38,161 nucleotides of DNA from Bacillus sp. (in: firmicutes) (GCA_021208645.1 JAJOJL010000164.1:1-38161); one strand, 5' to 3'; positions 16,059 through 26,749 are shown, counted from the stretch's first letter. The notes: generated by a model not told the origin, from the sequence alone. Translations and numbers: made by a program.

Positions 16059-17948
16059 TCATCCTCGTTTCCTCTTCACTTTTACAAAGGGGACAACAAC
16101 CTCTTCTAAAGTAATTCCCCCGTGACTTATGATTTGCTTACCTTTCGTGACAAACGCCTCCTCCGTTTCAGCAAGGAGAAAGTGCTGCCCTTCGGAAAAA
16201 GCTTCGTTCGGCCAAATTATGGAAGGGACCTCTGCTGCCGCTTCATCCCTAAAGACCTTATTACTATATATTCTAACACGCTCCCCCTTCGTTTCCACCA
16301 GGGATCCTTGCTTCAGTCTGCCAATTCCCACACTTTCTGTGCTACCATGGTCGGAAGTCATATAAACATCGTAACTTGCCTTTAACAACTCCTCCAGTAA
16401 CTCCTTTAAGTAGCCGTTATTCAACCACACGTCAATTTCCGCATGGAGACCTTCCATGCCTTGAATGGCACCATGCATGAGCACATCCATATTCCGAAGA
16501 ATAATGGCTGCTTTTTTCACGCTTGGACTTTTCAACGCTTCCACGTCTTCCCTTTGAAAAATCCCTTGGGCAAGCTTGTTTTCAAAGGTAATATGAAGGG
16601 GAGAAATTCCCTGTCTAACCCACTGAAGTTTCCAAGCCTTTTCTTCACTACTGTTGTCTTGAAACTTTGGAATCTTTCCTTGAAATATGGCGTTACGGGA
16701 AATTTCCGTCACGGTAGGTACCCAGGCAAATACCCCTTGTTCATTGAAGGAAAACACCTGTCCTAATGCACGCTTCAGCTGCTTCCATTGCACAAATCCC
16801 ATGCCATCCATCACAATAAGCACTTGCTTTTTCTCCTCTTGCAGCTGCATATATGGAATAATTTGATGAACCATGACTGGATTATGGTAGTAGGATAGAC
16901 TGGAAAGGGCCTTGTACTCAGTTGTCATCCAGTTTTTGAACTTCTCGTTCATTTGTTTTTCCACATTCAAAAGCACATCCGCCCCTAAATCATAGGCTAA
17001 CGTTAACTCCTTACCATAGCTATATAATTCCATCACGGCTATCCATTGCTTATAAGAGACATCCCCGTCTAACATCCCATGAAGCTTTTCTACAATCTGG
17101 TGAATATCTGACACTGGAGAATACGCTCTCTCCTTTAAGCCATACTTCAACCAATGGGGGACATCCTTCACACCCCCCTTGCCATCAACAGTCACAGGAT
17201 GTAACTTCCCTTCCGAAAATAACATGGGGAGAAGATGCTTTAAAGGTTCCCACTCCAGCCCAGCTTCATAACCTTCCTCCCAACAATGCCGAACCATCTC
17301 CTCCCATTCCTGTTGTAAAAAATCAAGGAGCTTCTCTTTATCAAAGACCAGTTCTACCAATTCCACCGTGACAGATGTATTGGCTCCAATATACTCCCTT
17401 AAATATTCTTTCACTATCATTGGCATTTCCAAGGGGTGCTCGTTAAGCTTCACTAATAAAGAAAGCCACTCCCCATCTGAATCTACTAAATCGTAGGAGA
17501 GCTTATAGACCTTCCTAAGTAAAAAATCAAAAGCGTCACGGCTTGTAAATGTTTTGCCACGAGGCAATGAAGTTGCTGCCTCGTCTAAAGCATCCCTCAC
17601 ATGGGCATCCAGTTCTCTAACAATAAAAGAAGGGAAGGCAGGGAATATTTCCGACACGGATAAAGAGACAAAATGCCCTTCTGTCAAGAAATCGTAGGGA
17701 AAAAATTCAGCTTCGTCACCAAGGTACTTAAATAGAAGTTTTTCCCCGACTCCCTTTCCTTCTTTAAACTGCTCGAAAATGAACCTCATTTCAGCTCTAT
17801 CCATTGCTTCATGGACGTGAATGCTGTTCTCCTGTAAATAAAGGATAAGCTCCTCGTCTGACAACAAATCATCACGGTCTGCTACTAAAATAAGGGGATA
17901 GACAGACACATTTAACTTATCCAATATGAGTTGACGCCAAGCTTTCAT
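16059..17948 (-). CDS. pglZ: PglZ-domain protein of a BREX-like phage defence operon
   Basis: A 629-residue protein. The C-terminal half is a PglZ domain of the alkaline phosphatase fold: metal-binding Asp381 in VMDGMG, the nucleophile region PTVTEISRNAIFQG (411-424), Asp533-His534 in TSDHGSTES and His609 in SHGGITLEEVVVPF. All key positions are kept, so it should bind metal and may be a hydrolase. The N-terminal 350 residues are helical and of unknown role. PglZ is the hallmark protein of BREX and Pgl systems, which block phage replication and mark host DNA by methylation. Start ATG with AAGGGGG upstream, 16 bp after the methyltransferase stop. Intact, unlike the ATPase gene of the same operon. 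Confidence 0.92.
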   Translation of the reverse strand: MKAWRQLILDKLNVSVYPLILVADRDDLLSDEELILYLQENSIHVHEAMDRAEMRFIFEQFKEGKGVGEKLLFKYLGDEAEFFPYDFLTEGHFVSLSVSEIFPAFPSFIVRELDAHVRDALDEAATSLPRGKTFTSRDAFDFLLRKVYKLSYDLVDSDGEWLSLLVKLNEHPLEMPMIVKEYLREYIGANTSVTVELVELVFDKEKLLDFLQQEWEEMVRHCWEEGYEAGLEWEPLKHLLPMLFSEGKLHPVTVDGKGGVKDVPHWLKYGLKERAYSPVSDIHQIVEKLHGMLDGDVSYKQWIAVMELYSYGKELTLAYDLGADVLLNVEKQMNEKFKNWMTTEYKALSSLSYYHNPVMVHQIIPYMQLQEEKKQVLIVMDGMGFVQWKQLKRALGQVFSFNEQGVFAWVPTVTEISRNAIFQGKIPKFQDNSSEEKAWKLQWVRQGISPLHITFENKLAQGIFQREDVEALKSPSVKKAAIILRNMDVLMHGAIQGMEGLHAEIDVWLNNGYLKELLEELLKASYDVYMTSDHGSTESVGIGRLKQGSLVETKGERVRIYSNKVFRDEAAAEVPSIIWPNEAFSEGQHFLLAETEEAFVTKGKQIISHGGITLEEVVVPFVKVKRKRG

Positions 17949-17964
17949 GGAGCTATCCCCCTTT

Positions 17965-20727
17965 CTACATACCTAAATAAATTTGTGCATTATCGAAATA
18001 CATTAACAGTTTCTCGTCCTCTTGAAGGACCTTTTCTGGCAGGCGTTCTCCTAGTTTTACAATGGTGTCAAAATCTTTCTCTCCCCAGGCACGTTTAAAG
18101 CCAATACGAATCGCTTCTGTACGGAACTGCTTTAACCTTTTCTTCGTTCCTTCCATTTCCTGAAGATAGCTGTCAAACTCTTTAAGGAGAGCCTTTTCCC
18201 GTAGCTTTTCTAAATCTGCCTGTTTATTAGGGTCAGGAACGTACCAACGATTTCTGCCCTTCTCCTTCAATTTTGGATCATCGGCTAATAACCCACGTAA
18301 ATCTTTAGAAGCAACGCTTAAATATTTTTGAATTTGACTAGGTACCTCTTCTTTTCCCTCATACTTTAAAAAGTTTTGCTCCAACAGATCGTCTAACTCT
18401 GGCAATACCTCATGCTTAGGGATATGCTGAATTTCCTTCATAAAGTTTGGATGGAGATCCTGTCTTGTCTGGGGCTTTTTCATGAGCTGCTGCCGAAGCC
18501 ACTCAATAGCCGACGTTTCGTCCGAAACAAATAGACTCATTTGACTAAATTCCTTGATTAGAATCCTTCGTTTATCGTATTCCACCACTTGTTCTTCCAA
18601 AAATACCATCCCGTCCCGCATGGCAAAACGATTTACTACCTCCCGTTGAAACTCAGGAGATGATAAAGGTACAGCTAATCCATTTTGCACATGATAGGCT
18701 ACCATTCGGTCAAATAATACTCTTGGGGTACGCTCGATGATGGGCTTCGCTTCTCCCTTCGCACCTAAAAACACGGGAAGCTTCTCTAAATGATTTTTCA
18801 CAAAAATCCAGCACGAATCGACGGTCCCTTTGTTTTCTGATAAGTCCCTAAGCATGTCCGTTGACGGTTTGTAAACGGATATAACCAAATCTTGCTTCAC
18901 AGCAGTAGTGGACATGACGGCATTGAAGCTTCCTTGCTTCTTGTCCAAGGCCGCCACATTGGCAATGATAAACCCTGAACGCTGAATCGCTTCCTGAATG
19001 GAATTCCAAACGGACGCCTGAGAATTACTGAACTCCACGGTCATCCACCTTCCAGGCTTCAATACCCGGTAGTACTCTCGAAAACTTTTTTCCATTAAGC
19101 TCTGATAAATGGTAATATTTTTGTTTTTCACCTTATCTACAATTGCTTCGTTCTGCACATTGGTCTTCACCTGCAGCCAGGACTCCGTAATGAAATTAAG
19201 ATCAGAATAAATTAAATTAGCACCAAAAGGTGGGTCCGTGAAAATATAATCAATGGCATTGTCCTTCACTGGCAAGTTCGTGGCAGAACCATTACTCACC
19301 ATCGTGGTCTTCTCTTCCGGCACCGCTACCAGCATCTTTTCAATTTGCCCAATTTTCCCCCTCAAAGCGTGGAACACATTCGTTTCTGCCATTAAAGATG
19401 ACAGATAGATGGTTCCACTTAAGGGAACATTGCCCGAGCGTTTAAACTTATAGCGCGCTGTTTTCCCTAAGTTTACGATCGTTGCCGTAAAAAGGAACTT
19501 TTCATGGTTAGTGATAAGGGAGTCAAATACTGCCGCAAGGGCAATTAAATTCCGCTTTGTGTAAAAAAGATGCGCATGGGTAATCCCGTTACGGATAAGC
19601 TCATGTGTCTTTTCCCCTTTTTCGATTTCACTCACAGGAACAGCCATGGCGCTGATATCCATGCTATTAATTTTCTCAATGGCTACTAAATCCTTCTCGT
19701 CTGGAGATTTTTCGAAGCGCTTCCCACCTGCCGTATAGTTTATAAAAACAGGAACCTGCTTCACGATCTGGACCGGTTGTTGAATGATGTCGTCAAAGTA
19801 TGTAACAAATTTCTTCTCCAAGCTTCGCTTCGTAAGGGATGAACTACAACCAGGACAATGGAAGGTATCCTTCACCGTTACGCCGTCCTCAACGGCAACA
19901 TCCCAAAACACTAGCTCTTTGGAGCATTCGGGACAGGCGAACACATCACTCCAAACCGTATAGTTAATCCTCCCGGTGGATCCGTCCGTATGCTCGGTCT
20001 CGTACATCCAGCCAAAATTCTCTTCCACTTTGCCCAAGCTTGCTTCCATGTTGCGGCGAAATGCTTCGGGACTTGTTGGGTGATTGTAATTACTGCTTAT
20101 GAACGAAGCGATGGGGGCTAAGTCATTGACAATGCTTTTTCTAAACCCTAGCTTGGAAAAAACCGTTTCCCCAGCTTTAATCTCACCATTTTCTACTTTG
20201 TATCCCAACTCTTCCACAACCGATTTACTGGCACACATTTTTGCTCCGATTCCGGTCATACCTGTCCCAGAAAACCCGTCCAAGACGATGTCCCCTGGCT
20301 CCGTGTAATGAAGGATGTACCGCATAATCGCTTTGTAAGGAACCTTTGTATGGTAACTGTGAGCGTTATAAATAGCATCGTTCTTGCCTTCACTTATGTC
20401 TGCAGCATAAGGTTCCCGGTGATACTCATTCCGTTTATCGGCCTGCCACTTCTCTTTCTCCGTTTCCCACTCTTGTACTGCCTCGTTTAACCAAGGGTTT
20501 GGGCATGCCGTATAGTAGGGGGGATCGGACAAGGCAATAATGGCTTCTTCTTCACCTAGGGGAAAGCCTTCCATTCCTCTTAGTTCCACAAGCTTTTGTC
20601 GCAGTTCTTTTCTAAAGTGTTCTCTTCGTTTTTCGTCACTAGGAAAGGTGAGGCCCAGACAAGTGACTGGACCTTCCCTTTTTTGCTCTTCTTCGAATAA
20701 CTTAATTTGTTCACCGTTTTTATTCAA
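17965..20727 (-). CDS. Zn-ribbon adenine-specific DNA methyltransferase (PglXI-like), BREX-like operon
   Basis: A protein of about 920 residues. Numbered from ATG 20742: a first SDPPYYTACPNPW motif at 72-84, the AdoMet-binding DGFSGTGMTG at 155-164, a Zn-ribbon (CPEC 270-273, CPGC 296-299) and a second catalytic TDPPFGANLIYSD at 502-514. This circularly arranged N6/N4 methylase with a Zn-ribbon is the COG1743 type that accompanies type 3 BREX. It should methylate adenine in a host motif so that the defence system spares self DNA; specificity is unknown. I prefer TTG 20727 as start because GGAGGG lies seven bases upstream and the start overlaps the ATPase stop (TTGAATAA); ATG 20742 has no ribosome binding site. 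Confidence 0.88.
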   Translation of the reverse strand: MNKNGEQIKLFEEEQKREGPVTCLGLTFPSDEKRREHFRKELRQKLVELRGMEGFPLGEEEAIIALSDPPYYTACPNPWLNEAVQEWETEKEKWQADKRNEYHREPYAADISEGKNDAIYNAHSYHTKVPYKAIMRYILHYTEPGDIVLDGFSGTGMTGIGAKMCASKSVVEELGYKVENGEIKAGETVFSKLGFRKSIVNDLAPIASFISSNYNHPTSPEAFRRNMEASLGKVEENFGWMYETEHTDGSTGRINYTVWSDVFACPECSKELVFWDVAVEDGVTVKDTFHCPGCSSSLTKRSLEKKFVTYFDDIIQQPVQIVKQVPVFINYTAGGKRFEKSPDEKDLVAIEKINSMDISAMAVPVSEIEKGEKTHELIRNGITHAHLFYTKRNLIALAAVFDSLITNHEKFLFTATIVNLGKTARYKFKRSGNVPLSGTIYLSSLMAETNVFHALRGKIGQIEKMLVAVPEEKTTMVSNGSATNLPVKDNAIDYIFTDPPFGANLIYSDLNFITESWLQVKTNVQNEAIVDKVKNKNITIYQSLMEKSFREYYRVLKPGRWMTVEFSNSQASVWNSIQEAIQRSGFIIANVAALDKKQGSFNAVMSTTAVKQDLVISVYKPSTDMLRDLSENKGTVDSCWIFVKNHLEKLPVFLGAKGEAKPIIERTPRVLFDRMVAYHVQNGLAVPLSSPEFQREVVNRFAMRDGMVFLEEQVVEYDKRRILIKEFSQMSLFVSDETSAIEWLRQQLMKKPQTRQDLHPNFMKEIQHIPKHEVLPELDDLLEQNFLKYEGKEEVPSQIQKYLSVASKDLRGLLADDPKLKEKGRNRWYVPDPNKQADLEKLREKALLKEFDSYLQEMEGTKKRLKQFRTEAIRIGFKRAWGEKDFDTIVKLGERLPEKVLQEDEKLLMYFDNAQIYLGM

Positions 20728-23700
20728 GAGCCTTCCCTCCATTTTTCAATAAAACGCGAATATTTTTGGATGGGGTACTTCCAACCTTATTCCTTAACAG
20801 TTGCTCAAAACTCCCCTTTAACTCGTCAACTGTTAGGGGACTACCATTTTTCATCATTTGCTCCAGGTCGTCAAAGGTTATCGTAATCTTCTCAATTCCT
20901 TGCAGCAGTTCTTTCACGGCTGAAACAAACTGATTGCTTACAGGGTGCTCCAACTGCCTGTTTGTCAAAAAGGCATCCATAAGCCTTCTTGATTCTTCCC
21001 CAAGTAATGGAATGTTGTTTTTTATTTCGGGCTCCGCTAAATTATCATAGAGGGTGCTGCTCCAGTTTTCTGCAAGCTCCTCCAATTCATCTGCCAGCTG
21101 TTCTAAGGATAGGTGTCGGTTAGAGCCTTCTTCCTTTGGTGTAAACTGACAATGGCCACAAATTTCCTTATGATCCAATTGATCCTTCGTAAGCTGCCAA
21201 CAGCCTTTTAAGCTATCTAGCCTTGTTTTCCAACCATTTAGCTGATCTTCTGACAGGATCGAGATAGTGGACAACCCTTTTAAAGACTCGAACCGCGGAT
21301 CATGTAAAAGGGCATTCTTCTTCCCTTCCTCCGTTGCCGTTAATCTCGCCTTGTCATGAAGGGTTAAATAAAGGGTCTTATACTCTTCTTTTAGCTTCCA
21401 AAGTTCACTTCGTTCCCCCGTGAGATTAGTGTTTTTCTGTAGTGCCTCATAAACTTCCTTTAAAACAGCATCCACCCTCGTTGACCATTCGTTACCAACT
21501 GGTACCTGATGCTTGGCGCGAATTAAATAGTTTGCCTCCTGGGTCAGCTCCAATGCCTTTTTCCGTAGTACACTCAGCGATTGAACCAGTTCCATCTGCT
21601 CCTGCTTTTCTTTTACGTCTTCCACAGAATACTTGAAGTTTTTCAGTTTTGCCGGTGTATCATAAATTTGAAGATGCTCCAAAAAGTCCTTTAGTTCATT
21701 AACAGTAGCGCGGAGATCACTTACTTTTTCTGGCGAATAAAGAGGCCCTTCCCACGTTGGAATACCATCCTTCATTTCATGGTGAACGGTCACTACCTCA
21801 TTCAATTTCTCCCTTGATTCCTTATTCAACTGGGCGACGGCCACATCAAGGGCATTGTTTTGCAAGTAACCTCTGCCAATGCCAAACATATCCAGTAACT
21901 CCCCGAGGGCAGCTAACGGAAATTCGCTAGGCTTTTTTTATATGGGTAAAATCGGCGATTTGCTCCGGAGATAACTTGATGAGCTCGTCAAATTTCATTC
22001 CGTCATAAGCCACATTATTGATGGTTAAAACAATATCCCCATTAAACACAAGGGCAGCAAGTAATACGGAGAATAAATCTGGCTCTAGCTGGAACTCAAC
22101 GGTTTTCTTCAATTCTTCATTCCCGTTATATACTTCCACTACATCCAACAGCTCGGAAGCATTCACGACTTGTCCTTCCCCTTTGAATTTAAAACGTCTA
22201 ATACCCATTTGGCATAACCAGATTGATGAACCTTCAGTTTATCCTTTTCCAATAGAACAAGGCCTTCAAGAATGGTGATGCCATTTTTTGTTTTTGGCTG
22301 CTTAATATTCCGGAGTGCTTCAGGGATATAGCTTGTACGCATACTTTCTCGAGTAATGACCGTTTGCACTCTGCGGAAGTACGGGTAATCAGGGTATTTT
22401 TCATTAAACCAGTCATTGAGTCTTTCATTAGCCGCCGTATCAATCATTTCCTTGAAGGTCGCGTTAGGGGGAGCAGAAAGGCTCCACTCTGTAACGGTAC
22501 TGGTTTTTCCCCGGTAGGTCATTTTGAAATCTGTTGCAATAAATTTCTTCAGCCAGCCTGTTAATGTTTGCAGATAGGTACGGGCTTTGTCATCATATAA
22601 ATTTCTCGAACCACTCGGTGCCGTCACAGCCAGTTCCTTTGCTCCAGCGTACAATCTCATGTTTCGGTAAAAACCTTCGTCCTTTGTGATCAATTGGAAG
22701 AAAACCTCGTCGGGCTTTTCTTCGTCTTTGAAGGATTTTTTCGTGAACGGAGGAAGCATGTAAATATAAAAGTCCCGTTCCGGCTGAGCAGTGGACCGTT
22801 CATTTGGGGCGCCGAAAAACAAATAACCTGGTCTCGTCACCTTTCGTTCTTCCCACTTTAATTCGTAGGGCCAAATTCGGTATCCTGTCTTGTAGGTTGT
22901 TTCAGGCCGATCCGTTACCCTTTCTAAAATTTCAAAGTAATAACGGTCCAGCTGATCGTCACTTAGAGTTTCTGCCTTTTCTTCAATCAAGCTGTCTACG
23001 TCAATATCCTTTTGCAGGTCTAAATAATACTGTCCATTTTCCTCGTTGAGAGAAATATATTGATAACTGACTGTTTGCCGAATTGCCTTCAATACGGCTT
23101 CAATGGTGCTGCGGAGGAACTCCGAGTTGGCCTCCGGTACTTCTGCATATAAAAACAACTGATCACGTAACTCTTCCGCCGTAATCCCTACCTTTGAGTA
23201 AATATTATCGGTCGTCAGGCGGAAGACTGCTAAGGCTTGGATGATCCTGTAAGCCATTGGTCGGTAGGCAGGTCGGGTAAAGGCATTTTCAATTCGGTCC
23301 ATGAGGATGCTTGTTTTTCCCATTACTTCCTTCACATTTGGGATGGCCTTCATCCCTTTATCCCCTTCTATGTAAGGCCAATAGCTATCATAAGAAATAA
23401 AACCTGGTTGTTGAACAGGGACTTCCTCCTGAAGAAGCTTCTTCATTTCCCGGCTGACTGTTTTTAAAATCACCCGTTTTTCCGCTACGGTTACTTTTTC
23501 AAATGTTGCTAGGTAAGCAGGGTGAATCGGGAACAGCTCCACGAACTTGTCCATTCGTTCCCCTAGTTTTTCATAATAGGGGTTGAATTTTTCCAAATGC
23601 TCTCGAATCAATGCCTTCTGTTGATCGTTTTTTGCTAGCAGGCGTTGAGACACAACGTATTCAATGTCCTCCCTGACTATGACTGCCTGCTCCGTTCGTT

Positions 23701-24415
23701 CCTTCACTCGGTTCAATTGTTCAGCTACAAAGGAAAATTTCGGATTATCAAACAGCATTTCCTGAATCCCTGTAATAAACCGGAAACGGGAGGTACGACA
23801 TACTTCCCCCATGGCCCGGAGAAAATTCAGATCGAGCATAAGCTCTTGTTCTTTTCTAGAGCGGAGGTAGTCTAACAGCTCATCTATTACCATCAAGAAG
23901 CCTTGGTTTGGATAGACTTCCTCGTATGCGGCCATCATTTTCATGAGTTCGTCTTTATTGCTGCGAATTCTATCCACATCAGGCATCTCATAATCAATGC
24001 CAAGGCTCTCTAAATAATCCACCATTTCTCCAAAAACAAATTCTTGTAACGACAGGCGGATTCCGTCCAACTCTGTTCGTAAAACATGAAACTTACCTTC
24101 AATCTCCTTAGCCCTATCTGCTACTTTAGGGTGTTTAATGCGTGTTGCAGAACCTGATACTTCTGCAATGGTAGAAATAACACTCATAAGATGGGATTTA
24201 CCTGTACCGTAGTTCCCTACTACGAGAAGACCTTTATTATCAGCTGGGTAATTAAACTGTAGCTGCTCGATGATAACCTCGTCAATTACCTCTGCCATAT
24301 GATCGGAGATAACATATGTATCAATTAATTTAAATGCTTTTTCTTCATTGGATGCTTCCTTTAATTGGACAACGGATTCCACAGATTCAAATTGAACCAA
24401 CTCGTTATACTTCAC
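20720..24415 (-). pseudogene. DUF6079-type P-loop ATPase (BrxC-like) of the PglZ operon, split by two indels
   Basis: The gene is read in three frames (24415-22163, 22208-21927, 21889-20720) that together make about 1,235 residues, the size of a full BrxC-like ATPase. Walker A GNYGTGKSH lies about 67 residues in, Walker B is GFLMVIDELLDYL near 180, and FITGIQEMLF is sensor-like. A CGHC pair is in the last third. One base is missing near 22186-22190 (TTTTAAATTC on the minus strand), since WVLDVL should run on into KFKGEGQVVNASELL. One base is extra in the A7 at 21932-21938, since FTHIKKPSEFPLAAL should run through. Start is GTG 24413-24415, eight bases after GGAGGAGG. Likely role: ATP-driven core of the defence complex. 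Confidence 0.82.
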
Positions 24416-24513
24416 GTCAATAACCTCCTCCAACATACTCTACCTGCTATTTTACTGTAAATAAATGGCCAATGGTAGAGCCGACAAATTTAGTTGAGAG
24501 TTCTTTCGTTTTC

Positions 24514-25731
24514 CTAACTTAACCATGCATCTTTGATAAAGAAAAAATAGCAAAATAAAACACTTACAAAGGCAACTGCTAAGCCTATTAATGGGGAGAT
24601 GGCCGTCCATCCTGCTGTTAATCCAAGGAAAAGAATGCTCGGGGTAGCTAATAGAAAAATGCCTTTTTTAACTCCTTGAAGCAGATTTTCATGATCAGAT
24701 TTTGGAAACAACGTAAAAAATGTGTGAGTACGCATGTCTCCCCAGCCCCACTTTATATATTGAACAATTGCAAAAAGACAAACCACCAATAAAACCCATT
24801 TTATCCATGAAGGTGCAATCCAAACGGCAATAATTCCTCCACCGGTAATTTGCAAGGTCCCCATTAACTTCGTCTTATTTCGAATCACCATTTTCAGTAG
24901 CAGCTCTGCAGCTAAATTTTTTGATGTTCGGTTTTTAAATAATCTAGCAGAATTAGAAAAAAGGAAAATCGGCCGTTTCCGTTGCTTTTTCTCCATCTTA
25001 TAACCACTTGCCCCAAGGAAAAGAGCCGTCAATTTTAAACGTTCCTGATTCTCTCTAATACAATCCTCAAAGAAACTAGTCGTAAAGGACAACCGCTTTT
25101 TAACAAGCCAAATTGCAGCTAACCCAAGTAAACCACCAAGAACTGCGCGAATAATGGTCTCGGAAAACAAGAACGATTGGAATAAAAGAAACGTTCCAAC
25201 TAGAAACAAAAAGTTGACCCCTACGTGTTTCCACCTACGAAATCGGATAGCTAATAACTGTTGGGAAACTTGCACAAATAACTGGAGCAAAAAGACAAAC
25301 CCAGCTACTATGATTACTTCGAAAATAGAAGCACCAAGATAATTAACTAGAATTGGAAAAAGGAGGATTGTAGAAGCTGCCAAAATTACTAGATTTCTTA
25401 TGAGACTATAGACCAAGCCTATTGTCATTAACCGGTGCATCCAGGCAGACTTCCTCCTTAAAAACAACAAATCTCCTTCTTGTAAAAACAAACGAATTGT
25501 CCCCATTCTCGTTAAGAAAAAGAAGTTGAACCAATAGAGAAAAGGTGGAAAAATGTCTACCCATTGAGCAACGCCTTGCCACAATAAATAATACTGGTAC
25601 CCCACTATTGCCAAGACAGGTATTAGAATATAAAGCCAGACGACCCAATCAACCGCTGTTTTCCAGACGCCATATTGATATTTCCATTCTTTTTTTAATC
25701 GAAAAAGAAATAATTCCCATACATTATTCAT
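24514..25731 (-). CDS. ABC transporter permease, EcsB/YthQ-like
   Basis: A membrane protein of about 405 residues with some ten hydrophobic segments grouped at about 30-75, 100-150, 160-215 and 300-400, with the basic stretch KMEKKQRKR near 255. It resembles the EcsB family (B. subtilis EcsB and YthQ), the membrane half of an exporter of unknown substrate linked to secretion and stress traits. The frame opens at GTG 25740, whose GTGA overlaps the stop of the ATPase gene; ATG 25731 is preferred because GGAG lies eight bases upstream. Co-transcribed with the ATPase gene. The next gene downstream is the defence operon, after a 98-bp gap without a clear terminator. Confidence 0.85.
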   Translation of the reverse strand: MNNVWELFLFRLKKEWKYQYGVWKTAVDWVVWLYILIPVLAIVGYQYYLLWQGVAQWVDIFPPFLYWFNFFFLTRMGTIRLFLQEGDLLFLRRKSAWMHRLMTIGLVYSLIRNLVILAASTILLFPILVNYLGASIFEVIIVAGFVFLLQLFVQVSQQLLAIRFRRWKHVGVNFLFLVGTFLLFQSFLFSETIIRAVLGGLLGLAAIWLVKKRLSFTTSFFEDCIRENQERLKLTALFLGASGYKMEKKQRKRPIFLFSNSARLFKNRTSKNLAAELLLKMVIRNKTKLMGTLQITGGGIIAVWIAPSWIKWVLLVVCLFAIVQYIKWGWGDMRTHTFFTLFPKSDHENLLQGVKKGIFLLATPSILFLGLTAGWTAISPLIGLAVAFVSVLFCYFFFIKDAWLS

Positions 25732-25736
25732 TGGTC

Positions 25737-26432
25737 TCACTCCATCAGCTCATAAAAACAGTCCATCAACGAGCCATTTTTTACACTTACATCCTGAATT
25801 TCAGCCAGGGTTCCTGCAGCAATAATTTGGCCATTATTAATAAGCATAAACCGGTCGCAAATCTTTTCCGCCGTATCCAATACATGGGTGGACATGAGGA
25901 TGCCTGCTCCTTTTTGGCGCTCCTGTTCTAATAAGTTCAGTAAGTCCTTAGTGGCTTTTGGGTCTAAGCCAATAAACGGCTCATCGACAATATATAATTT
26001 TGGTTTTATGAGAAGGGCAATGATAATCATTAATTTTTGCTGCATCCCTTTGGAGAAGGAGCCAGGGTAATGATGTTTCTCTCCTTGGAGGCGGAAGATG
26101 GTTAGCAAATTTTCTGCGTCCTTGTAATAGTCATCCCCTTCCACTTCATTAACTACCTTCGCAAGTTCAATATGCTCCCAAAGGGTCAACTCGTCATAGT
26201 AAGTAGGGTGCTCAGGAATATAGGCATAACTGTTGTTCAACGGAAGGTCAACGCTCCCTTCCAAATCATCCATTAACCCTAAAATCGATTTTATGATCGT
26301 ACTTTTCCCCGCTCCATTAGGTCCAATTAACCCTACCAATTCTCCCGGTGAAATAGAAAAATTTATATCCCTAATGGCGTTCTTTTTATCGTAATAACCT
26401 GCATTTTGGATGTTAACCTTCAACACTTCCAT
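25737..26432 (-). CDS. ABC transporter ATPase, EcsA/YthP-like
   Basis: A protein of 231 residues. Walker A GPNGAGKST, signature FSKGMQQK (in place of LSGGQ, as in EcsA-type proteins), Walker B LYIVDEPFIGLD and switch His in STHVLD are all present. It would energise the permease encoded immediately downstream. The longest frame starts at TTG 26447, but AAGGTGG lies five bases before ATG 26432, which I take as the start. The 3' end overlaps the permease frame. Confidence 0.9.
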   Translation of the reverse strand: MEVLKVNIQNAGYYDKKNAIRDINFSISPGELVGLIGPNGAGKSTIIKSILGLMDDLEGSVDLPLNNSYAYIPEHPTYYDELTLWEHIELAKVVNEVEGDDYYKDAENLLTIFRLQGEKHHYPGSFSKGMQQKLMIIIALLIKPKLYIVDEPFIGLDPKATKDLLNLLEQERQKGAGILMSTHVLDTAEKICDRFMLINNGQIIAAGTLAEIQDVSVKNGSLMDCFYELME

Positions 26433-26539
26433 ATTTACCACCTTCAATTATGTATTGTCTTTGTTACGATTATAGGAAGAGAATGGTTTCATAGATATAA
26501 ACACAAGGCAAAAAGCTCCTAGTCTTTTTTTTGGTTATG

Positions 26540-26715
26540 GAAGAGGGGGATAGAGGGTGTTCAATTCCGCTCTTCTTCTTGGAAATCATCTCGAAGAGTC
26601 GGATAGAGGCCTTCAATTCCGCTCTTCTTCGTGGAAATTAACTTGAAGAGTTGGGTAGAGTCCTTCAATTCCGCTCTTCAGCATCCAAATCACCTCGAAG
26701 TGTCGGATAGAGATA
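26540..26715. repeat. Array D: 52-bp tandem repeat with CTCTTC/GAAGAG arms, about 3.4 copies
   Basis: Units start at 26560, 26612 and 26664, each with TTCAATTCCGCTCTTC and exactly 52 bp apart; the tail of an earlier unit (GAAGAGGGGGATAGAGGGTG) is at about 26540-26559. Within a unit, CCGCTCTTC and GAAGAGTCGG form an inverted repeat with a 17-base loop. The sequence family differs from arrays A and C/E. It lies upstream of the EcsA-like gene and beyond the terminator at 26750. Confidence 0.92.
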
Positions 26716-26749
26716 CTGAACTAGACATTAATTCTAAAAGTTTTCTTAA

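Noticed and set aside
16443..16766. 107-codon plus-strand ORF inside pglZ
   Set aside because: Antisense shadow of the conserved PglZ catalytic region; the sense frame explains the sequence.
21927..22208. 93-codon gene as an independent small component of the defence operon
   Set aside because: Its sequence continues the ATPase on one side and the C-terminal part on the other once one base is added and one removed; it is a piece of one protein.
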